This document shows positions 43,907 to 52,360 of a stretch of DNA of 64,000 nt, one piece after another. The translations under genes were made by a program, and so were the position numbers. The notes beneath the pieces were generated by a model, which was given only the letters and a program-made list of their open reading frames with translations, searched no databases and was not told where the DNA came from. Location: the NCBI GenBank assembly GCA_963843275.1, contig CAWJJM010000012.1, positions 1,612,001-1,676,000 on the forward strand, read 5' to 3'. This DNA is from CAWJJM01 sp963843275. GTDB taxonomy: Bacteria > Acidobacteriota > Thermoanaerobaculia > Multivoradales > JBCCEF01. Each line of letters opens with the position of its first letter. The first letter of the stretch is position 1.

Positions 43907-43936
43907 TCTACCGGCCCTTCAACCAAGGAGACCCCG

Positions 43937-44992
43937 ATGCGTCACCCTCGCCCCGCCCTGGTACCCTTCGCCGCCGTCCTCGGCGCGGCCCTGGTTCTCG
44001 CCGCGGCGCTGCCGGCCGCGGCGCGCGAGCTCACCGTCACCTTCACGCCGGACCACGCGACGTGGGACGAGGAGGTCCGGGTCACCGTCTCCGGCACCGT
44101 CGTCACCTCCTGTGGTCCGGAGATCGTGCACCTCGACCTCGACCCGACGGCGACGACGTATTCGAGCTACTCCCTGGACCTCACGGAGTCCCCCTGCGGC
44201 GTGCTGGGGCCCTCGAGCGCCCATCCGTTCAGCGTCTCGGCGACCTTGCCGCCCCTGGTGCCCAGGGACTACGTGATCGAGGTGCGGGACGTCCCGGAGG
44301 GAGGTACGGTGCAGCGGGACCTGACCGTCCTCGACGTCAGCCCGGTCCCCCTGGAGGTCCCGGGCGCGGTGCGCAGCGGCGAGAGCAGCGAGCTCGTCCT
44401 CCGGGGTTGGGGATCCTGTCCGGCGGCCGAGGTCGAGCTCGTCTCCGGCGTCCTCGAGGGCGACTACAGCACCTACTGCCCGATCCTGCCGCCGGCACCG
44501 GAGATCTTCGCGCTGCCGGTCGACGTTCCGCCGCTTCCGGCAGGCCTCTATCCGATCCACCTCCTGGACCACGACCACGAGGTGGCCGGCCACCCCACCC
44601 TCATCCGCGGGACGCTGCGGGTGCAGCAGGCCACCGCCTGCCAGCCCTCGCCGACCGCCCTGTGCCTCCAGGACGGACGGTTCCAGGTCGAGGTCGCGTG
44701 GAAGGACTTCCAGGGCCACACCGGCCACGGGCGCGCCCTGCCCCTGCCCGACCGCGAGGACTCGGGGTTGTTCTGGTTCTTCGACCCGCGGAACGTCGAG
44801 CTCACCGTGAAGGTGCTCGACGGCTGCGCGATCAACGACCGCTACTGGGTCTTCGTCGCCAGCGGCTCGACCGTCGAATACAGGATCACGGTCACCGACA
44901 CGCAGGAGGACCGGTCGCACGAGTACGCCAACGGGCTCGGCGAGACGCCGCGCCTGCTGCCCGACACCGCGGCCTTCGCGACCTGCCCCTGA
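43937..44992 (+). CDS. Secreted protein with FWFF/KVLDGC/YWVF C-terminal domain
   Basis: The 351-residue product has a signal peptide (VPFAAVLGAALVLAAALPAAA) and then two beta-rich, immunoglobulin-like segments (VTFTPDHATWDEEVRVTVSG and VPGAVRSGESSELVLRGWG) with several Cys. The last 109 residues are a close relative of the C-terminal domain of the protein at 16868-17953: LCLQDGRFQVEVAW, GLFWFFDPRN, KVLDGCAIN, YWVF, ITVTDT and FATCP. The domain is therefore mobile between different N-terminal modules. Function is unknown. AAGGAG lies upstream of the ATG. Confidence 0.82.
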   Translation: MRHPRPALVPFAAVLGAALVLAAALPAAARELTVTFTPDHATWDEEVRVTVSGTVVTSCGPEIVHLDLDPTATTYSSYSLDLTESPCGVLGPSSAHPFSVSATLPPLVPRDYVIEVRDVPEGGTVQRDLTVLDVSPVPLEVPGAVRSGESSELVLRGWGSCPAAEVELVSGVLEGDYSTYCPILPPAPEIFALPVDVPPLPAGLYPIHLLDHDHEVAGHPTLIRGTLRVQQATACQPSPTALCLQDGRFQVEVAWKDFQGHTGHGRALPLPDREDSGLFWFFDPRNVELTVKVLDGCAINDRYWVFVASGSTVEYRITVTDTQEDRSHEYANGLGETPRLLPDTAAFATCP

Positions 44993-45005
44993 CGGCGCCG
45001 CGGGG

Positions 45006-45893
45006 TCAGTCGGCGGGGGTCGCCGAGCCGCCGCCGCCGGCCCCGAGGAGCGCGAAGATCACCGCGAAGTCCTCCTCGGCGCGGCCCGCCGCGTAGGCGG
45101 TGGCGTAGAGCTCGCTCACGGTGGCGGCGTGGAACGGGCGCCGCAGGACGCGGGCGAGGTCGCGGGCGTTGTGGAGGTCCTTGAGCAGGAGCTCGACCGA
45201 GAACTGCGGCGTGTAGTCCTCGGCCAGCAGCTTGCCCTTCTTCGCCTCGAGGACGAGCGACCTGCCGGCGCCGGCGCCGAGCACCTCGATCGCCCGCTCG
45301 CGCGAGAGCCCCACCGCCTCGGCGCAGGCGATCGCCTCGGAGAGCGTCGCCATGAACGAGGCGAGGACCACGTTGTTGATCAGCTTCAAGCGGGTGGCGA
45401 GACCGACCTCGTCGCCGAGGTAGAGCACCGTCGGGGCGAGCGCGTCGACGTAGGGGCGGGCGCGCTCCAGCCCGGCGCGGCCGCCGCTCGCGAAGGCGGT
45501 GAGCTGCCCGCGGAGGGCGGGGGTCACCGTCCCGACCACCGGCAGCTCGAGGTAGTCGCCGCCGGCGCCGCGCACCCGCGCGGCGATGCCGGGGACGGCG
45601 GCGAAGTGATGGCTCGTGGTGTCGACCACCAGGCGGCCGTCGACGCTCCCCGCCAGCCCGCGCTCGCCGAGGACCTCCTCGACCGCGGCGCTGTCGCGCA
45701 GGTTGACGAAGACCACCGGCGCCGCCCGGGCCGCCTCGGCCGGCGTCGCCGCCACGGCCGCCCCGGTTTCGCGGGCGAACGCCTCGGCCTTGGCGCCGCT
45801 GCGGTTCCACACGGTGAGCTCGACGCCGACGTCCGCCAGCCGGCGCGCCATCGCCGCTCCCATCTTGCCGAGTCCGATCCAGGCCGCGTCCAT
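45006..45893 (-). CDS. NAD(P)-binding beta-hydroxyacid dehydrogenase (3-hydroxyisobutyrate type)
   Basis: The 295-residue product is a beta-hydroxyacid dehydrogenase relative. The dinucleotide motif GLGKMGAAMARRL is at the N-terminus, followed by VWNRSGAKAEAF, the substrate region VDTTSHH and the conserved LKLINNVVLASFMATLSEAI helix, where the Lys of K-x-x-N-N is the catalytic one. Substrates of this family range from 3-hydroxyisobutyrate to tartronate semialdehyde and are not predictable here. The GxVTPALRGQLTAF region fits the family. The ATG at 45893 follows GGAGGAG. Confidence 0.88.
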   Translation of the reverse strand: MDAAWIGLGKMGAAMARRLADVGVELTVWNRSGAKAEAFARETGAAVAATPAEAARAAPVVFVNLRDSAAVEEVLGERGLAGSVDGRLVVDTTSHHFAAVPGIAARVRGAGGDYLELPVVGTVTPALRGQLTAFASGGRAGLERARPYVDALAPTVLYLGDEVGLATRLKLINNVVLASFMATLSEAIACAEAVGLSRERAIEVLGAGAGRSLVLEAKKGKLLAEDYTPQFSVELLLKDLHNARDLARVLRRPFHAATVSELYATAYAAGRAEEDFAVIFALLGAGGGGSATPAD

Positions 45894-45995
45894 CGCTTCT
45901 CCTCCCTCGGTGAGCTCCGCCCCCGCTGACGTCCCCTGCCGCGACGGCCGCCTCCGCCCCTTCCGACCGCGCCGCCACGCCGGCCCGGCCGGTCG

Positions 45996-46538
45996 TCAGC
46001 CGAGGCCGAGGCGGTGCTTGATGCGGTCGATCTGCCGGCGGTGGACCAGGTCGTGGGCGGCCATCAGGCGGAAGAGCCGGCGCACGCTCTCGACACCGCG
46101 CTCGGCATGCACTCCGGAGCGCTCCCACTCCTCGGGCGACAGCGCGCGGAGGAGCCGGAGGTTGCCGCGGCGCAGCGCCGCCAGCTCGTCGAGGCTCTCC
46201 TCCGACGAAGCGTCCCGGTAGCGCAGCGCGGCGGCCCAGCGGTCCTGGTCGTAGCCCGGGATCGGCGGCGAGTCGGCGGCGAGGACCAACCGCAGCCGAT
46301 AGGCGTAGACGATCTCCGAGTCGGCGAGGTGCCGCACCACGTCGAGCACCGACCACTTCCCGGGCGCCTCGGGGCGGCGGCGGTCGGCGTCGGCGAGGCC
46401 GGCGAGGGCGGCGCGGAGGGCCGGGACGAGCTCCTCGTGGACCGCGAAGGGATCCCGGTCGCCGAGGAGGTCGAGCAGGGAACGGACGTAACCGGCGGCG
46501 GCGGCCGTCGCGCCGGACGCGGGGTTGCTGAAGCTCAT
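45996..46538 (-). CDS. DinB-family four-helix protein
   Basis: The 180-residue product has the DinB/YfiT four-helix pattern: LRAALAGLADADRRRPEAPGKWSVLDVVRHLADSE-like first half with a His that can bind metal, RLRLVLAADSPPIPGYDQDRW, and HDLVHRRQIDRIKH, where two later His complete a three-His site. Family members often act as metal-dependent thiol transferases. The ATG at 46538 has TAGGAT exactly 6 nt upstream and no ribosome-binding site. Confidence 0.85.
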   Translation of the reverse strand: MSFSNPASGATAAAAGYVRSLLDLLGDRDPFAVHEELVPALRAALAGLADADRRRPEAPGKWSVLDVVRHLADSEIVYAYRLRLVLAADSPPIPGYDQDRWAAALRYRDASSEESLDELAALRRGNLRLLRALSPEEWERSGVHAERGVESVRRLFRLMAAHDLVHRRQIDRIKHRLGLG

Positions 46539-46544
46539 CGGCGC

Positions 46545-46550
46545 ATCCTA
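46545..46550 (-). promoter_or_regulatory. Candidate -10 (TAGGAT) for a leaderless transcript
   Basis: On the minus strand TAGGAT is followed by 6 nt and the ATG at 46538. Confidence 0.4.
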
Positions 46551-46557
46551 CCGCCGC

Positions 46558-47109
46558 CTACTCCCCCGACTCCGCGGCCTCCAGGCCTCGGCGCATGGCC
46601 CGGACGAGCCGTTTCGGGTCGACCGGCTCCTGGAGGGCCGCGAAATCGGCGAGGTCGTCGATGCCCTCGACCTCCAGATGGTGGGCGATCGCCAGCAGCA
46701 GGCGCACCTGCGCGCTGTTCTCCCGCTCCGAGTGCAGGCTGACCTGCAGCGCCGTCTCCTCGCGCAGCTCGGCGATGCGGCGGTCGTGCTCCTGCCGCAT
46801 CAGGACCAGCAGCGCCAACAGCGGCGCCTCCACCGATGCGATCATCGCCAGCAGCGGGAACGGCGGCGGGTCCCACGCCAGGCCCGGCGCGACGCCGGGC
46901 AGGTTGAGCACCAGCCAGCCGGCGTGCAGCAGCGTCACCCCGACGAAGAAGCCGGGCGTGGCGAGCCAGCCGCCGATGCGCACGGTCAGCCCGGCCAACG
47001 GGCCGCGCCTCCGCTCGAGCTCGCGCCGGACGTTGAGGATCTCGTCCTTGCTCTCCCGGATGCCTCCCCAGTAGCGTCCCGCCCCCCGCTGCTCGCCGTC
47101 CTGTGCCAT
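46558..47109 (-). CDS. DUF1003 family membrane protein
   Basis: The 183-residue product matches DUF1003: two membrane helices (FFVGVTLLHAGWLVLNL and PLLAMIASVEAPLLALLVL), the linker DPPPFPLL between them, then the conserved RQEHDRRIAELREETALQVSL helix. The C-terminal 50 residues include HHLEVEGIDDLADFAA. The function is not known. The ATG at 47109 follows GGAGGAGAGCG, so the longer frame to 47388 is not used. It starts 326 bp from the divergent gene at 47436. Confidence 0.85.
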   Translation of the reverse strand: MAQDGEQRGAGRYWGGIRESKDEILNVRRELERRRGPLAGLTVRIGGWLATPGFFVGVTLLHAGWLVLNLPGVAPGLAWDPPPFPLLAMIASVEAPLLALLVLMRQEHDRRIAELREETALQVSLHSERENSAQVRLLLAIAHHLEVEGIDDLADFAALQEPVDPKRLVRAMRRGLEAAESGE

Positions 47110-47408
47110 CGCTCTCCTCCCTAACGTACTTCCGCACCCGCGTCGCGCGGGTCCGGCCGAGTATCCCACCGCGGTGCCGTCCTCGGCGGCGGCGGGCGGG
47201 CGCGGAGACGGTCCCGGGGCGGGCCGCGGCGCCCACGGTCGCGCCGCCGGCTGCCGGATCGCGGCCTCCCGTTTCCGTCTCCGGGGACGTGTGGAGCCCA
47301 CCCAGCGCGGTCCGTCCCGCCTGACGACGGGCCGGCCCCGGCCGCCCGCCGGGAGCGCCGGCCGGAGCGCCCGGGAGCCCCGCACCACGTCGTTCGCGCT
47401 GTGTCATG

Positions 47409-47414
47409 TATACT
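47409..47414 (+). promoter_or_regulatory. Candidate -10 (TATACT) of the Cys-rich secreted protein gene
   Basis: TATACT lies in an unusually AT-rich patch 21 bp upstream of the ATG at 47436, and CAGGAGG stands between. No clear -35 is seen. The remaining 47110-47408 gap holds nothing else I can identify. Confidence 0.45.
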
Positions 47415-47435
47415 AAACAACGACAGGAGGACCCG

Positions 47436-48119
47436 ATGCCCCGAACCCCTCTCGCCCTCGCAGCCGTCGTGTCGATCGCCCTGTGCTGGGGTGCGGCCGC
47501 CCCGGCGGCCCCGGCCGCACCGCTCGCGCCGCGGTCCTCGCTGGACCGCTCGCAGACCTTCGACGGCACCCTCAACGTGCACACGACCGGCGACTCGGTC
47601 GTCGTCGTGGTGCACGCGCCCGACGCGGTCGACCATCTCTTCCGGGTCGACACCGGTTGGGATCCCGCCCTCCCGATCGAGCTGGGCCCGACCGTCGGGC
47701 AGGTCACCGTCTGGCGCGGCAACCTCGTCGTCATCGCGCCGATGGAGAACCGGGCGCTCCACTTCTCGATGACTCCGCCGCGCCACCCGGCGGCCCGCTC
47801 GCCGGTGGCCGCGGCCCTCGCCCCGCCGCCCGCGACCGACCTCGACCGCACGCTCGGGGAGAGCTACGAGCTGACGCGCATCGACAGGGCGACGGCGATC
47901 ATCACCCGGAGCGGCCCGCTGGCGCTCGCCGAGCCGGCGGGCGGGGATCTCGGCACCGCGGTGGGCCGGGCCCTGAACAGGGACCCGAGCAACGGCGGCA
48001 ACGGCCACTGCGGGACCTCGTGCGAGATCGCCTGCGGGGACGGCTCGCAGTGCAGCGCGACCTGCTCCTCCCCGCGCTGCGCCAAGTGCTCCTGCCCGGC
48101 CTCCTGTTCCTGCTCGTGA
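47436..48119 (+). CDS. Secreted protein with a Cys-rich C-terminal tail
   Basis: The 227-residue product has a signal peptide (LALAAVVSIALCWGAAAPAAPAA). The central part is a beta-rich domain with SVVVVVHAPDAVDHLF and VTVWRGNLVVIAPMENR. The last 40 residues hold 11 Cys in close spacing (GHCGTSCEIACGDGSQC, SATCSSPRCAKCSCPASC, SCS), suggesting a metal-binding or disulfide-knotted tail. No family is recognised. The ATG at 47436 follows CAGGAGG; the in-frame ATG at 47406 overlaps the -10. It looks monocistronic: hairpin 48188-48216 follows. Confidence 0.75.
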   Translation: MPRTPLALAAVVSIALCWGAAAPAAPAAPLAPRSSLDRSQTFDGTLNVHTTGDSVVVVVHAPDAVDHLFRVDTGWDPALPIELGPTVGQVTVWRGNLVVIAPMENRALHFSMTPPRHPAARSPVAAALAPPPATDLDRTLGESYELTRIDRATAIITRSGPLALAEPAGGDLGTAVGRALNRDPSNGGNGHCGTSCEIACGDGSQCSATCSSPRCAKCSCPASCSCS

Positions 48120-48187
48120 CGTCGCCGGCCCGGACGGCGGCTCCCCGCCCGGCGCCGCCGTCCGGCTGAGATCGCCGCCGCCCCTCC

Positions 48188-48216
48188 GCCGCGGCCGCGC
48201 ACCCCGCGGCCGCGGC
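48188..48216 (+). terminator. 11-bp perfect GC hairpin
   Basis: GCCGCGGCCGC (48188-48198) pairs with GCGGCCGCGGC (48206-48216) over a 7-nt loop, 69 bp after the stop of the Cys-rich protein gene. It has no U-tract. Confidence 0.5.
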
Positions 48217-48405
48217 ACATCCCACCTCCCCGCGCCCCCCGGCCGCCACGACCGGGCCTCCCCCCGCCGCCCCTCCCGGAGCGCTGCTAGCATCGCCGCG
48301 GCGCCGCAACCTGCGCTCGGCCCCTGCGTACCATCCGCCGGATGCCGTCGTCGCGTCCCGCGCGAAGCCCGTCCACCATCCGATCGAACCGAGAGAAGGA
48401 AGACC

Positions 48406-51400
48406 ATGCCTCGAGTGCGCACGCTCCTCTGCCCCCTGGTCGCCTGTCTGTTCCTCGCCGCCCCGGCCCTGCCGTCGGCCGCCCAGCCGCCCGCTGCCGA
48501 AGCGGCCGACGAAGGACTGACGCGCCTCCTCCACCAGCCGGACATCCAGGGCGACACCATCGTGTTCGTCTACGCCGGCGACCTGTGGGTGGTCGGCGCC
48601 GACGGCGGCACCGCCCGCCGCCTCACCTCGGACCCGGGTCAGGAGCTCTTCCCCAAGCTCTCCCCCGACGGCCGCTGGGTCGCCTTCACCGGTCAGTACT
48701 CCGGCAGCCGGCAGGTGTTCGTGATCCCGGTCGCGGGCGGGACGCCGCGCCAGCTCACCTTCTACAACGACGTCGGTGACCTGCCGCCGCGGGGCGGCGT
48801 CGACAACCGCGTGCTCGACTGGACGCCCGACGGCAAGAGCGTCCTGTTCGGGGCGCACCGGCTGCCGTGGGGCGAGCGCATGGAGATCCCCTACACGGTG
48901 CCGATGGCCGGGGGGATGGAGGCGCCGATCGGCATCCCCGAGGGCAGCGGCGCCACCTTCGCGCCGGACGGGCACCGCGTCGCCTACACCCCGATCAGCC
49001 GCGAGTTCCGCACCTGGAAGCGCTACCACGGCGGCCGGGCGCAGGACGTCTGGATCTTCGACCTCGCGACCACCGAGGCGCAGCAGATCACCGACTACGA
49101 CGGCACCGACAACCTGCCCTCGTGGGTCGGCGACACCATCTACTTCACCTCCGACCGCGCCGGCGGCACGCTCAACCTGTTCGCCTACGACACCACGTCC
49201 GGCACCACCCGCCAGGTGACCCACCACGACGACTGGGACGTCCTGTGGCCGAGCGGCGGCACCGCGCAGGTGGTCTACGAGGCGGGGGGCTGGATCTGGC
49301 GCTACGACCCGGCCGCGGGCACCGACACCAAGGTGCCGATCCGCGTCTACGGCGACTTCGCCGGCCAGGTGCCGCACTTCGTCGACGTGGCGGACGACAT
49401 CGAGGACGGCACGATCTCCCCCACCGGTGCGCGCGCCCTGTTCGCCGCCCGCGGCGACCTGTTCACCGTCCCCGCGGAGCACGGCACGGTGCGGCCGCTC
49501 ACCCGCAGCTCGGGCGTCCGGGAGCGCGACCCGGCGTGGTCCCCGGACGGGCGCCAGGTCGCCTACTGGAGCGACCGCAGCGGCGAGTACGAGCTCTACG
49601 TCCGGGCCGCCGACGGCTCCGGGGACGAGCGCCGCGTCACCACCGACGGTGCGGCGGAGCGGACCTGGCGCTACGCGCCGGTGTGGTCGCCCGACAGCCA
49701 GCGGATCGCCTACGGCGACCGGCGCGCGCACCTGCGCGTGGTCGACGTCGCCAGCGGCCGGACCACCGACGTCGACCACGACCCCTTCGCCGACATCACC
49801 GACGTCCGCTGGTCCCCCGACAGCCGCTGGCTCGCCTACACCAAGGTCGGCGACAGCCAGCTGTCGAGCGTCTGGGTGTACTCGATCGCCGACGGCACGG
49901 CCGCCCGCCTGACCTCCGACGACACCAACGAGGCCGAGCCGGTGTGGGACCCGAAGGGCCGCTATCTCTACTTCCTGTCGGACCGGGACTTCAACCTGAC
50001 CGTGAGCGGCTTCGAGTTCGACTTCCTGTACACCAACCCCACCCGGGTCTACGTCGGGCTGCTGAGCGCCGACGCACCCGCGCTGTTCCTCCCCAAGAGC
50101 GACGAGGAGAAGGTCGGCGAGGAGGCGGCCGGCGAGAAGGCCGGGGCCGAAGGAACCGGCGAGAAGGCCGGGGCCGCGAAGGGTCGGAAGGGCAAGGGCG
50201 GGAAGGCGGCGCCGGCCGGCGCCGACGAGGACGGGAAGGCCGCGGTGAAGGTCGTCGTGGAGCCGGAGGGCTTCGAGTCGCGGGTGCGGGCGCTCCCCGG
50301 GGAGCCCGACAACTACCGCTCGCTCGCCGCCACCGACACGGGGGTGCTCTTCCTCGGCGGTGACCCCGGTCACACGCGATTGACCTTCTACGACCTGGAC
50401 GCCGAGGAGGCCAAGACCGTCCTCGAGGGCGTCGTCGGGTACGAGCTGTCGGCGGACGGCAAGAAGATCCTCTACGTCGCCCCGGGCGGCGGCGGCCGCA
50501 CCTGGGGCATCGTGCCGGTCGAGCCCGGCAAGAAGCCCGGCGACGGCAAGCTCGCCCTGTCCGGGATGGAGACCAAGGTCGACCCGACGGCGGAGTGGCG
50601 GCAGGAGTTCGTCGACGCCTGGCGCATCCTGCGCGACTGGTTCTACGACCCGGGGATGCACGGGCTCGACTGGGAGGCCATGCGCGCCAAGTACGAGCCG
50701 CTGGTGCCCTACATCGCCGCGCGCCCCGACCTCGACTTCCTCCTCGGCGAGCTCGGCGGCGAGCTGTCCTCCGGCCACGTCTACGTGCAGACCTCGGACG
50801 ACTGGCAGGTCGAGCACAACGACGGCGGCCTGCTCGGCGCGGTGATCGAGCCCGCCGACGGCGTCTTCCGCGTGGCCAAGATCTTCCCGGGCGAGAACTG
50901 GCACGAGGATTTCCGGTCGCCGCTGACCGAGCCCGGGGTGCACGTCGCGGTCGGCGACTACCTCCTCGCCGTGGACGGCGTGCCGACGCGCGGCGTCGAC
51001 AACTTCTATCGGCTGCTCGAGAACAAGGCGGACCAGGTGGTGACCCTGACCGTCGCCACCGATCCCGGCGGCGCCGGCTCCCACGAGGAGCGCGTCCGGC
51101 CGGTGACGAGCGAGACCAACCTGCGCTACCTCGACTGGGTGGAGTCCCGCCGGCGCACCGTCGACGAGGCGTCGGGCGGCCGCATCGGCTACATCCACCT
51201 GCCCAACACCGCGGTCGAGGGGTCGCGCGCGCTGTTCAAGGGGTTCTACGCGCAGTCGCGCAAGGACGCGCTCATCCTCGACGACCGCTACAACGGCGGC
51301 GGCTTCATCCCGTTCCGCATCATCGAGATGCTCGACCGGCCGCTGCTCTCCTACTGGGCGCGGCGCAACCTCGAGCCGTTCACCACACCCGGCTTCTTCA

Positions 51401-51786
51401 ACCGCGGCCCGAAGGTGGCCCTGATCAACGGCTACGCCAGCTCCGGCGGCGACGCCTTCCCCTACTACTTCCGCGAGCAGGGGCTCGGCAAGCTGATCGG
51501 CACCCGCACCTGGGGCGGGCTGATCGGCCTCTCCGGCAATCCGTCGCTGGCCGACGGCGGCACCGTGCTGGTGCCGACCTTCCGCTTCGTGACGCCCGGC
51601 GGCGAGTGGGCGGTCGAGGGGGTCGGCGTCGAGCCCGACGTCCGGGTGGTCGACCGCCCCGACCTGGTCGCCAAGGGGCACGACCCGACCCTGGAGGCCG
51701 CGATCCAGGAGCTGCTCACCGAGCTCGAGGCCCATCCGCCGGCGCCGTTGACGGTGCCGGAGCCGCCGGAGAAGCAGCGGCGTTGA
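48406..51786 (+). CDS. Tricorn-like S41 protease with N-terminal propellers
   Basis: The 1126-residue product has a signal peptide, two TolB/tricorn-type propeller regions (about 40-330 and 370-540; repeated WSPDGRxVAYxS-like strands), a Lys/Glu/Gly-rich linker near 565-605, a tricorn core domain (WREFVDAWRILRDWFYDPGMHGLDW), a PDZ domain (about 815-890) and the S41 catalytic domain. The probable nucleophile is Ser1013 in NGYASSGGDAFP, in the place of tricorn Ser965. Such proteases degrade peptides produced upstream of them, here in the periplasm or outside. AAGGAAGACC precedes the ATG. It is followed by the zinc-uptake operon. Confidence 0.9.
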   Translation: MPRVRTLLCPLVACLFLAAPALPSAAQPPAAEAADEGLTRLLHQPDIQGDTIVFVYAGDLWVVGADGGTARRLTSDPGQELFPKLSPDGRWVAFTGQYSGSRQVFVIPVAGGTPRQLTFYNDVGDLPPRGGVDNRVLDWTPDGKSVLFGAHRLPWGERMEIPYTVPMAGGMEAPIGIPEGSGATFAPDGHRVAYTPISREFRTWKRYHGGRAQDVWIFDLATTEAQQITDYDGTDNLPSWVGDTIYFTSDRAGGTLNLFAYDTTSGTTRQVTHHDDWDVLWPSGGTAQVVYEAGGWIWRYDPAAGTDTKVPIRVYGDFAGQVPHFVDVADDIEDGTISPTGARALFAARGDLFTVPAEHGTVRPLTRSSGVRERDPAWSPDGRQVAYWSDRSGEYELYVRAADGSGDERRVTTDGAAERTWRYAPVWSPDSQRIAYGDRRAHLRVVDVASGRTTDVDHDPFADITDVRWSPDSRWLAYTKVGDSQLSSVWVYSIADGTAARLTSDDTNEAEPVWDPKGRYLYFLSDRDFNLTVSGFEFDFLYTNPTRVYVGLLSADAPALFLPKSDEEKVGEEAAGEKAGAEGTGEKAGAAKGRKGKGGKAAPAGADEDGKAAVKVVVEPEGFESRVRALPGEPDNYRSLAATDTGVLFLGGDPGHTRLTFYDLDAEEAKTVLEGVVGYELSADGKKILYVAPGGGGRTWGIVPVEPGKKPGDGKLALSGMETKVDPTAEWRQEFVDAWRILRDWFYDPGMHGLDWEAMRAKYEPLVPYIAARPDLDFLLGELGGELSSGHVYVQTSDDWQVEHNDGGLLGAVIEPADGVFRVAKIFPGENWHEDFRSPLTEPGVHVAVGDYLLAVDGVPTRGVDNFYRLLENKADQVVTLTVATDPGGAGSHEERVRPVTSETNLRYLDWVESRRRTVDEASGGRIGYIHLPNTAVEGSRALFKGFYAQSRKDALILDDRYNGGGFIPFRIIEMLDRPLLSYWARRNLEPFTTPGFFNRGPKVALINGYASSGGDAFPYYFREQGLGKLIGTRTWGGLIGLSGNPSLADGGTVLVPTFRFVTPGGEWAVEGVGVEPDVRVVDRPDLVAKGHDPTLEAAIQELLTELEAHPPAPLTVPEPPEKQRR

Positions 51787-51871
51787 CGGCGGCGGCGACC
51801 CGCGGCGGGCGACGGCCGGCGGGGCTCCCCCCGCGGCCGCGCCGTCGCCGTGATGATAGGTTTCTGTCGAG

Positions 51872-52270
51872 ATGAGGCGCCCCGAGAGCCGACGGCGGTG
51901 GGTTTCCCGCGCCCTGCGATGGGCGGTGCACGGGGTCCTCCTCGGCACGCTCCTCGGCGGCAGCCTCGAGCTCCACACCCCCCAGCACGACCCGCTCTCC
52001 GACGTCGTCGCGGCGGAGGGCGCCGAGCACGTCGTCACCGCGCCGCACCCGGAACGCGCCGCGGGCTGCCTCGAGCACTCCGCGCCCGATCCGCTCCCCC
52101 GCTGTCCCGCCTGCCTGCTGCGCCTCCACACCAGCGGCGCCCACCTGCTGGCACCCGCCTGGGTGGCGCGTCCGGCCGCCGCCGGCGCCATCGGCAGGAC
52201 CGCCGGACCGGCGGCGCCCGCCGCGGCGGTCGGCCCCGCGACCTCGCGCGGTCCTCCCGTCCTCCTCTGA
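51872..52270 (+). CDS. Small secreted protein with CxxC motif, first gene of metal-uptake operon
   Basis: The 132-residue product has a leader-like N-terminus (AVHGVLLGTLLGGSLELH) and then His-rich sequence (HTPQH, EHVVTAPHPE, CLEHS) around a PRCPACLLRLH motif. His and CxxC together suggest metal or haem binding, which fits its place 91 bp before the outer-membrane porin and the znuA/znuB-like genes. TAGGTT lies 9 nt before the ATG, so the message may be nearly leaderless. No family is recognised. Confidence 0.65.
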   Translation: MRRPESRRRWVSRALRWAVHGVLLGTLLGGSLELHTPQHDPLSDVVAAEGAEHVVTAPHPERAAGCLEHSAPDPLPRCPACLLRLHTSGAHLLAPAWVARPAAAGAIGRTAGPAAPAAAVGPATSRGPPVLL

Positions 52271-52360
52271 TCCACCCGACGTCTCCGGCTCTCCTGGCCG
52301 GAGCCCCCGGCCGGAGGTGTGCTCCGCCGGGAACGCGGACGATCCGAGGAGAACAACCCG

